From Nanobdellota archaeon (GTDB lineage: Archaea; Nanobdellota; Nanobdellia; Woesearchaeales; WJKV01): a stretch of DNA of 64,000 bases. The position numbers and the translations under genes are program-made. The notes under the pieces were generated by a model, which was not told where the DNA came from, ran no database searches, and worked only from the letters and a program-made list of their open reading frames with translations. This document shows, piece after piece, positions 58,150 to 64,000 of the stretch. Every line of letters starts with the position of its first letter. Positions within the stretch are counted from its first letter, which is position 1. The stretch lies in NCBI GenBank assembly GCA_023133595.1, contig JAGLWF010000002.1:62001-126000 (forward strand), read 5' to 3'.

Positions 58150-59403
58150 ATCGCTGCGAAAAAAACCAAAACAAAAAAAACAGAAGCAAAAGACACACAG
58201 CCAGAGATAAATATAGGCTTGATCGGCCATGTTGACCACGGCAAAACAACACTGACAGAAAAATTGAGCGGAAGATGGACAGACACGCACAGCGAAGAGC
58301 TGAAGCGTGGGATCACTATCCGTCTTGGTTATGCTGACGCTATATTCTACAAATGCAAGAAATGCAAGAAATTCGGTATCAAGTCAAAGTGCAAGTGCGG
58401 GAGCGATGCTGACAAAGTAAAGACAGTAAGTTTTGTTGACGCTCCTGGCCACGAGACACTGATGGCAACAATGTTGTGCGGAGCAACAATAATGGACGGT
58501 GCGATCCTGTTGATCGCTGCGAACGAGGAATGTCCGCAGCCGCAGACACGAGAGCATCTCATGGCACTCCAGATCGCAGGAATAAAAAACATAGTCATTG
58601 TCCAGAACAAGATAGATCTTGTCTCAGAAGAAGAGGCAGTGAACAACTACAACAACATCAAGAAATTTCTGAAAGATACTGATTACAAAGATGCACCGAT
58701 CATCCCGATGAGCGCATTGCACAGCACAAATGTCGACATGCTCATCTCTGCAATACTGGAGAATATCCCGACACCAAAACGGGATCCAAAACTTGCTCCG
58801 ATGATGTATGTTGCACGATCATTTGATATCAACAAGCCAGGATCCAATCCAGTAAAGATAAAAGGCGGGATTCTTGGCGGAAGCCTTAAGCAGGGGACAT
58901 TGAAAGTTGGTGACGAGGTCGAGATCCGGCCAGGAAGAAGGATACAAAAACAGAACAAATTTGTATGCCAGCCGCTGAAGACAAAGATTGTAGGGCTGAT
59001 GACAGGAGGAACACCTGTTGACGAGATAAAACCAGGAGGATCTGTCGCAATATTGACAGACCTTGATCCTTCTATAGTCGGTGCTGACAACCTTGTCGGC
59101 AGTATTGTAGGAGATCCTGACAAGCTCCCTCCGATCTGGGACGAATTAAAGTTCAAGACACATCTCCTGGACAGGGTCGTCGGAGCAAAGGATGATCTTG
59201 TTGTCAAACCTCTTGCAGAGAACGAGGTTCTTATGCTTAATGTCAACAGTGCTGCAACTGTCGGTGTGATCAAGGACCTGAAAAAAGGTATAGCAACGTG
59301 CACTTTGAAGCTGCCAGTATGCGCAGAGCCAGGAAGCAAAGTCACTATCTCACGTTCACTAGGCAATAGATGGCGTCTTATCGGATACGGAATCATTCAG
59401 TAA
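58150..59403 (+). CDS. eif2g: Translation initiation factor aIF2 subunit gamma, probable ATC start
   Basis: The GTPase subunit that brings initiator tRNA to the ribosome; about 417 residues, the family's normal length, from ATC at 58150. G1 is IGHVDHGKT (residues 25-33), followed by the zinc knuckle CKKCKKFGIKSKCKCG, G3 VDAPGHE and G4 QNKIDL. The first canonical start in frame, TTG at 58219, falls inside the G1 strand and would destroy it. Between it and the upstream stop at 58129 there is no ATG, GTG or TTG in frame. ATC follows GGTGG by six bases and precedes GCT-GCG-AAA, an ordinary second codon context. Confidence 0.9.
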   Translation: MAAKKTKTKKTEAKDTQPEINIGLIGHVDHGKTTLTEKLSGRWTDTHSEELKRGITIRLGYADAIFYKCKKCKKFGIKSKCKCGSDADKVKTVSFVDAPGHETLMATMLCGATIMDGAILLIAANEECPQPQTREHLMALQIAGIKNIVIVQNKIDLVSEEEAVNNYNNIKKFLKDTDYKDAPIIPMSALHSTNVDMLISAILENIPTPKRDPKLAPMMYVARSFDINKPGSNPVKIKGGILGGSLKQGTLKVGDEVEIRPGRRIQKQNKFVCQPLKTKIVGLMTGGTPVDEIKPGGSVAILTDLDPSIVGADNLVGSIVGDPDKLPPIWDELKFKTHLLDRVVGAKDDLVVKPLAENEVLMLNVNSAATVGVIKDLKKGIATCTLKLPVCAEPGSKVTISRSLGNRWRLIGYGIIQ

Positions 59404-59424
59404 GACACTTAAAAAAGAGGGATT

Positions 59425-59955
59425 ATGGCAAAAAAGAAAAAAAAGGTTAGGTTTTTCTGGCATGAATATTTCTTACCAGCTCTTATCGCAGGAATCGGAG
59501 TTGCAATTGTTGCTTATTTGTTTGAGATGAACAGTGCAAATCTTCTGATGTTCGCGAGTGTCGGTGCCTCTGCTGTGACAATCACGCACAAGTACAGGCA
59601 TCATCTTACAACATTAAGGACAACAATACTTGCATATATTGTCGGCTGCATAATAAGCCTTTTTATCGGGATGATCGGAGTCAATCTGAATTTAGCAATG
59701 CCCATTCAGGTATTTCTTGTCGTTGCCTGCGTATCATTCGCAATTCTGTACTTCAACATATTCCATCCTCCAGCTGTGAGTGCGAGTGTAAGTTTTATCG
59801 TATTCCATAGGAATCCTAACGATCTGGTCTTTCTTCTTACAAGCGTAATCTTGCTTTTCATTGTGATCCGATTCTTCATCTATGTATGGTACGAGCATCT
59901 CTCTCTCAAGGATTTCATCCACGAATTCACGCACATGAAAATGCACAAGCGTTGA
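59425..59955 (+). CDS. HPP-family membrane protein
   Basis: A 176-residue membrane protein with four to five hydrophobic segments. NLLMFASVGASAVTI and FHPPAVSASVSFIVF (with the name-giving HPP) are the HPP-family motifs. Related proteins transport nitrite or have unknown roles. The basic N-terminus (AKKKKKVRFF) faces the cytosol. A GAGGG ribosome site precedes the ATG, and only 21 bases separate it from aIF2-gamma, so it may be cotranscribed. Confidence 0.82.
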   Translation: MAKKKKKVRFFWHEYFLPALIAGIGVAIVAYLFEMNSANLLMFASVGASAVTITHKYRHHLTTLRTTILAYIVGCIISLFIGMIGVNLNLAMPIQVFLVVACVSFAILYFNIFHPPAVSASVSFIVFHRNPNDLVFLLTSVILLFIVIRFFIYVWYEHLSLKDFIHEFTHMKMHKR

Positions 59956-60235
59956 GGATATTATTTAGTTCTTCTAGAAACAAGCAAGACTGTTATAATC
60001 CCTAAGCGAAAAACAACTTAGATTAGATGATCTCCCACAAACTGTTATGTTGAAGGTGGGAAGCGGGGGGTGTGTGTGTCTTATGATCTATCTTTTTGAA
60101 GATATTTCAAGAAGGTCTGAAAATATTCTATTGAGATGCTTTTTGCAAAACAAAGATTTCGAATCATTACAAACCTGGGCGAATAATAAATCGAAACATT
60201 TAAATATTTAAACTACTAAAGAGTAGTATGAAAGC

Positions 60236-61678
60236 ATGGTTGAAGAAAAAGCTATATTAAATATTTTAGAAAAAATTCAAGATAGGAAAGCAAATGAATA
60301 TAGAGATGAATCAAAAGAGGGTTATTTTAAAGAATTAATGTTAACTGAAGAAGAAAGATTATTCTTAGACCATATAGATAAAAAATTTATATCTGTTGAA
60401 AAGATAAATGATATAAAAGACAGATTAAATTTAGATGATTTAATAAAATATGTAGATTCTGCCTTTTTTAGACCTGTTCAGCAGTTATCACCAATTGAGT
60501 TTTTAATAACCCTTGCAAAAAATCCACCAAACTTTTCAGAAAAAATGTATGAAATACCCTATAGGTACGAACATCAATGTAGGCATACAAACCTAGCTAA
60601 AAAAGTAGATCCAATATTGCATCCAATCAGATCCAGATGGCATAAGATTTGGACAAGCCAAGAAGTATTTGAACAAGAAAAATTAGAATATGAAGAACTA
60701 AATTTATTAATACAAAACTTGAGAATTTTGAGAGATATGGGGGGAGTTTGTTATTATGTCGCTCCTGATACTATAATCAAATCAGAAAAAAATATACCCC
60801 TCTCAATTTTAAGACAGTGCGAGGGACAAGATATAGCTGATAAAATCGATGCATATGAATCATTTCTTTTATATAGGGAAAAAACAAAAGCAATTATGAC
60901 GAGGCCTAAGATAGAACATATTTTTCCTGATATTTATAATTATTCTAGAAGGGTTGGTTTTAACAAGGCATTAAATAATTATTGTAGAATAGAAAACGAA
61001 TTGAATTCTGGGGTAAATAACTTAGAATTTTCTGATGAACCCATAGTCTTATTTAGGATGTTATTTTTAAGTAACATTCGCGGGGCCGAAGAATCTGATG
61101 AAATTTTTATTGATAAAGTAATAGCTAAATATCGCAAAATAAAAGAATCAAACAAAGACTATGCAATGTACATCCTCGGAGAGTTATTTTTAAGAAATAT
61201 AGACTTTCACGATAAAGAACCCGAAAAAGATTTTATTGCCGAGGTGATGGATAAATACTCTGCAATTAAAAATTTGTATCCCTATCATGGTGAAAATGAA
61301 TATTATCCTCCACATGATAATGCTAGGTATATATTCGGGGAATTATTTTTAAGAAATATGTGTGAAAGTAAAGAAAAAATTATAAAGGGAATAAATATCT
61401 ATGAAAGCTTACTAAATAAAATACGTGAGGTGCTTGATGAAATACAATATTTACGATTTGAACCTCTTCCCCAATTCAAATTAGGAGAAGCGATAGAAGC
61501 AGTAGAAAAATACGGTGATTTTAAAGTAGAACCCCAACCTGCAGAAACACATACTATATGGGAAACAGAATATCTTGAATGGGAGAATCCTCTCGGAGGC
61601 GCAGCGGCAACAGCATCACGAAATGTGCCTATAGTCGTTGTCCATAAACCAGAAAAATTAATTATCCTGCCACCATAA
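60236..61678 (+). CDS. Unknown helical protein with internal repeats
   Basis: A 480-residue AT-rich gene without a recognised family. Two related helical units, YAMYILGELFLRNIDFHDKE and NARYIFGELFLRNMCESKEK (about residues 305-325 and 360-380), suggest TPR- or HEAT-like repeats. The last 60 residues, including ETEYLEWENPLGG, are different. A TATA-like ATTTAAATATTTAAA (about 60198-60212) points to a leaderless start. Its base composition resembles the accessory island, so it may be acquired. Confidence 0.55.
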   Translation: MVEEKAILNILEKIQDRKANEYRDESKEGYFKELMLTEEERLFLDHIDKKFISVEKINDIKDRLNLDDLIKYVDSAFFRPVQQLSPIEFLITLAKNPPNFSEKMYEIPYRYEHQCRHTNLAKKVDPILHPIRSRWHKIWTSQEVFEQEKLEYEELNLLIQNLRILRDMGGVCYYVAPDTIIKSEKNIPLSILRQCEGQDIADKIDAYESFLLYREKTKAIMTRPKIEHIFPDIYNYSRRVGFNKALNNYCRIENELNSGVNNLEFSDEPIVLFRMLFLSNIRGAEESDEIFIDKVIAKYRKIKESNKDYAMYILGELFLRNIDFHDKEPEKDFIAEVMDKYSAIKNLYPYHGENEYYPPHDNARYIFGELFLRNMCESKEKIIKGINIYESLLNKIREVLDEIQYLRFEPLPQFKLGEAIEAVEKYGDFKVEPQPAETHTIWETEYLEWENPLGGAAATASRNVPIVVVHKPEKLIILPP

Positions 61679-61844
61679 ATGGATAAGAAAAGTTATAGCT
61701 TAATTTTTATAACCAATAACTAAACAAATAATTGAATGAATATTGATAAGAATGGACTCTACACTATCTCAAATCCCAAGAGAGGCATTGTTGTTTCTTT
61801 CTATACAACTTTAGTTTATATAGATAAGATTCCATAATATATGC

Positions 61845-62366
61845 ATGGCAAGACTAGATGATATTATAATCACGTCAAGGACAGATAATCTGTTTTCCCA
61901 GAAACAGGGAACTTTATTCTGGGCACATACATATACCTACGAAAGCTCCAGCGGCCTGAAATTAAGATCAAGAGAAGAGTGCGACTGGCATTATGTTCTT
62001 TCAAAAAATGGGATATATCACACGTATGAGCCGAATCTTTCTGATACAGGATATCGTCCGGATTTCGGGATTGGAAATAATTTTCTGCTCGAGATCTGCG
62101 GAATGGTAGAATCTCCTGCTCCAAAAAAAGAAGAAGGAAAAAGAAGAAGAGAGTATAAGATAAAGATGGCTGAAAAAAGAAAGATATTCAACAGTTTAGG
62201 CTACAATCTTATTGAGATTTACCAAAAAGCGCTTGTTGTGAACGGGATGGTCATAAAAAATGTTCCAGTTATTCCCTTCATCCTGAAAGTTATCAAAAGA
62301 TATAATCCATCCGGCTGCCAGTGCAATCCAGCACATGTTCGTTTCTATAAACCGCTTGCTGCCTAA
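61845..62366 (+). CDS. PD-(D/E)XK nuclease-like protein
   Basis: A 173-residue protein. LRSREECDWHYVLSKNGIYH then TYEP...GYRPDFGIGNNFLLEICGM fits a restriction-endonuclease-like core: Glu in an early helix, P-D-F, then E-I-x-G. The following helix (KIKMAEKRKIFNSLGYNLIE) and strand match the Vsr/homing-type fold. The C-terminus has a Cys pair (GCQCNP). The role may be repair or restriction. A TATA-like TTTATATAG (about 61814-61822) lies about 25 bases before the ATG. Confidence 0.55.
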   Translation: MARLDDIIITSRTDNLFSQKQGTLFWAHTYTYESSSGLKLRSREECDWHYVLSKNGIYHTYEPNLSDTGYRPDFGIGNNFLLEICGMVESPAPKKEEGKRRREYKIKMAEKRKIFNSLGYNLIEIYQKALVVNGMVIKNVPVIPFILKVIKRYNPSGCQCNPAHVRFYKPLAA

Positions 62367-62427
62367 CACTTCTATGCTGGGACAGTAAAACTTTAAATAA
62401 AATATTACATTCATTCTGTGATAAGGG

Positions 62428-62958
62428 GTGATAACCATCAAAAAAACGATTTTCATTACCGGAATTATCTTATTATTTCTATTAAGCAGTTTTGCACAGG
62501 CAGAGACAAGAAGTCTGGGGCAAAGCATGATGTCAGGAGATCCAGTGATCTGTGATTTTGATATTGACAGCCAGGAGTTTCTGCTTTTTGCAAGAAACAA
62601 TATGGCAAGGATAGAGACATGGCGGACTATAGATTTTGTAAATACCAAAACAATAAGCATCTACAGATATAATAAAGTCTACAAATGGACAGAGCCGGGA
62701 TTAAGAGAGGGAAGTGTAATTGACGTGTCTACAATCAGAGATCTCATGATTGACAGAAGTGTAGCACCAAAAAAGTACGGATACTATTCTAAAGGATATC
62801 TGATAGAAAATGCGAACAATGCAGACTGCAGATTGTCAAGTTTTGGAAATCATATGTTCCAGCTTCCAGAAAATTATGCATGGAAAGATCTGTCAAAGAG
62901 ATACTGGCAGATGAATGGGATTGACAGATATCCTACACTAAGAATGTCTTTTAGATAA
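62428..62958 (+). CDS. Secreted unknown protein, start GTG or ATC
   Basis: About 173-176 residues. A cleavable signal peptide (KKTIFITGIILLFLLSSFAQ, then A) is followed by a mixed domain with three Cys, perhaps paired. Two starts compete. GTG at 62428 would be near the 5' end of a leaderless transcript (TATA-like CTTTAAATA at 62391-62399). ATC at 62437 lies four bases after a strong GGGGTGAT ribosome site and gives the typical signal start I/M-K-K-T. No ATG is in frame nearby. The family is not recognised. Confidence 0.55.
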   Translation: MITIKKTIFITGIILLFLLSSFAQAETRSLGQSMMSGDPVICDFDIDSQEFLLFARNNMARIETWRTIDFVNTKTISIYRYNKVYKWTEPGLREGSVIDVSTIRDLMIDRSVAPKKYGYYSKGYLIENANNADCRLSSFGNHMFQLPENYAWKDLSKRYWQMNGIDRYPTLRMSFR

Positions 62959-62973
62959 TAAGAAAAAGGCACA

Positions 62974-63067
62974 TGCATAGCACGCTTCGCCAGATAAGAA
63001 ATCTAAGTTAGAAGACGAGTCTAGGAAACTTGACTGTTTTATCGAAAGCTACGCTTGGTGCTATGCA
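62974..63067 (+). repeat. GTGCATAGCAC-type inverted-end repeat, copy 6
   Basis: 94 bases with the interior AGAAGACGAGTCTA and AAACTTGACTG closely matching copy 1 at 7704 (inverted there). It starts 16 bases after the secreted protein stop and ends 34 bases before the convergent lipoprotein gene. Confidence 0.85.
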
Positions 63068-63100
63068 TATAAATTATAATAAAAAGAAAAAAAAGAAACT

Positions 63101-63931
63101 TTAATTATATATCCACGGTTCTTTCTCTAGGGTAAATCCTGTTGCTTCAAACTCAGTGTCCGTCATCATACCAGTCTCGAAACCCGGCTTGATTTCATCG
63201 ATGATTTGAGTGTATTTCACAACACCGTTTGGATTTAACACATACTCTTTTGTCTGCGAAACCCGAACTTTCTTCTCAATGCTCTGTGCAAGATCAAGCT
63301 CGAATGCGATTGCCAGAGTCTGTCCTGGTTCTACAATCCGGTCAAGTTCTTTGTAGAAATCAAAAGTAAAGTCTGCTTCGTACTCTTCACCATCCACTGT
63401 CACGTACGCCTCTTCGTGATCAGTGAACACTTTAAGCTGGACATAAGCTGTAGGATCTATCAATTTCTTTGCCAATCTGATCTTCATCCCAGACATAAGG
63501 TCAATCTCCTTGCGTCCTGTAAACAGTACTTCCTTATCTCCGCGGAATGTGGATAATTCAATACCAGTGATGTAGAACTTTGCTCTCTCTGCTCCGCTAG
63601 GCGGGGCGATCAGGAATATATCAGCTGCACTGTCACCACCATAGATGTCTTCTTCTACTTTTTCTTCTGCGGATTTTTCTTCTGACTTGAATTTGCCTGA
63701 GACAGATTCAACCTGTGGGGAATCATCGACTTCGTCTTCAGGTTCTGGCTCTTTGTCTGCTGCTGGTTCTGGTTCAGTATCATCGACCTCACCGATTTCC
63801 TGAATATCTTGGTCTTCTGTTATATCATCAGCTTCTGCAGGCAGGTCTTCTGTAAGCTCTGTCTTCTGGCAGCCTGTCGCAAGAATAGAAATAACTAGAA
63901 GGAAAAACAATATTTTTGTTATATTTTTCAT
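63101..63931 (-). CDS. Acidic lipoprotein, DUF4382-like
   Basis: A 276-residue exported lipoprotein. The signal ILFFLLVISILATGC has a lipobox. Residues 25-100 are a very acidic Pro/Glu/Asp linker that would extend the domain away from the membrane. The C-terminal domain (about 105-276), with KFYITGIELSTFRGDKE and a beta-rich pattern, resembles DUF4382-type domains. A GAGGAGG ribosome site precedes the ATG. The function is unknown, probably at the cell surface. Confidence 0.7.
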   Translation of the reverse strand: MKNITKILFFLLVISILATGCQKTELTEDLPAEADDITEDQDIQEIGEVDDTEPEPAADKEPEPEDEVDDSPQVESVSGKFKSEEKSAEEKVEEDIYGGDSAADIFLIAPPSGAERAKFYITGIELSTFRGDKEVLFTGRKEIDLMSGMKIRLAKKLIDPTAYVQLKVFTDHEEAYVTVDGEEYEADFTFDFYKELDRIVEPGQTLAIAFELDLAQSIEKKVRVSQTKEYVLNPNGVVKYTQIIDEIKPGFETGMMTDTEFEATGFTLEKEPWIYN

Positions 63932-64000
63932 ATTAACAACCTCCTCTCATATATGATATAGAATTCATAGCTAGTGGTATATAAAAATGTTTCTACTTCA

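Noticed and set aside
60083-60211. 42-codon plus-strand ORF before the gene at 60236
   Set aside because: It ends inside the TATA region of the next gene, has no ribosome site and no recognisable sequence.
61736-61837. 33-codon plus-strand ORF before the PD-(D/E)XK gene
   Set aside because: No ribosome site, weak promoter and overlap with the AT-rich promoter of the next gene. Kept only as a note.
1-64000. tRNA or rRNA genes
   Set aside because: I looked for cloverleaf-type GGTTCRA arms and rRNA-like stretches. The only GGTTCGAA found (38870-38881) is part of a palindrome without acceptor or anticodon arms.

Overview
The window is archaeal. It opens in an archaeal RNA polymerase operon (rpoB end, split rpoA1 and rpoA2, eL30, NusA, uS12, uS7). 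It also carries archaeal or eukaryote-type translation genes (eL31, eL39, eS19, uL16, eS6, aIF2-gamma), SepF, a TrmB regulator, Lhr, a ZPR1 zinc finger and a class III-type pilin. Many genes have a TATA box about 25-30 bases before an apparently leaderless start. Short single-domain versions of normally larger proteins (an isolated NFACT-R, an N-terminal-type LarC) and many lineage-specific small proteins suggest a DPANN-like archaeon such as Woesearchaeota or Pacearchaeota. That placement is an inference; no rRNA or tRNA gene was recognised.

Layout. 1-7415: transcription/translation operon plus two small genes. 7421-10376: pilin, NFACT-R and a 540-residue conserved unknown. 10377-33696: an AT-richer accessory island. 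33709-36101: larC, then rpl31e-rpl39e-rps19e on the minus strand. 36205-38952: an MNT-HEPN pair, a broken nuclease gene and two small genes between two long repeats. 38965-42289: TrmB regulator facing a lipoprotein-type ABC importer. 42384-48636: Lhr, PHP protein, phosphoesterase, ZPR1, SepF. 48864-55933: degenerate Fic, a large PKD surface protein, uL16, a NOG1-type GTPase. 56017-59955: eS6, a solo tnpB, aIF2-gamma, HPP membrane protein. 60236-64000: unknowns, a PD-(D/E)XK-like nuclease, a secreted protein and a lipoprotein.

The island is the most interesting part. A 14-16 base core, TCACTTCGTTCGCAG, occurs seven times, always intergenic and always in the same orientation, between groups of defence-like genes. 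The last copy lies directly before larC. The 3' end of the core gene at 8754-10376 is repeated twice inside the island (16010-16030 and 25852-25938), each time just after a core site. This looks like serial insertion of cassettes at one gene end, and no integrase is visible. Cassette contents: a G-D-N-motif/membrane operon; two paralogous HExxH proteases; a GIY-YIG nuclease; a type I restriction operon extended by a 26-codon gene, two HEPN proteins, a membrane protein and a DUF2779 nuclease; an operon of three small membrane proteins, a short linker and an Apea-type HEPN; a nucleotidyltransferase; a Fic protein with palindromic operators; and a decayed RelE-like toxin.

Outside the island a different element, 94-203 bases with GTGCATAGCAC inverted ends, occurs six times. 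Other oddities: two genes whose best start is an ATC codon (aIF2-gamma and a secreted protein), in-frame palindromic inserts in the tails of eL31 and eS19, and a Fic homologue that has lost both its catalytic His and its inhibitory Glu.
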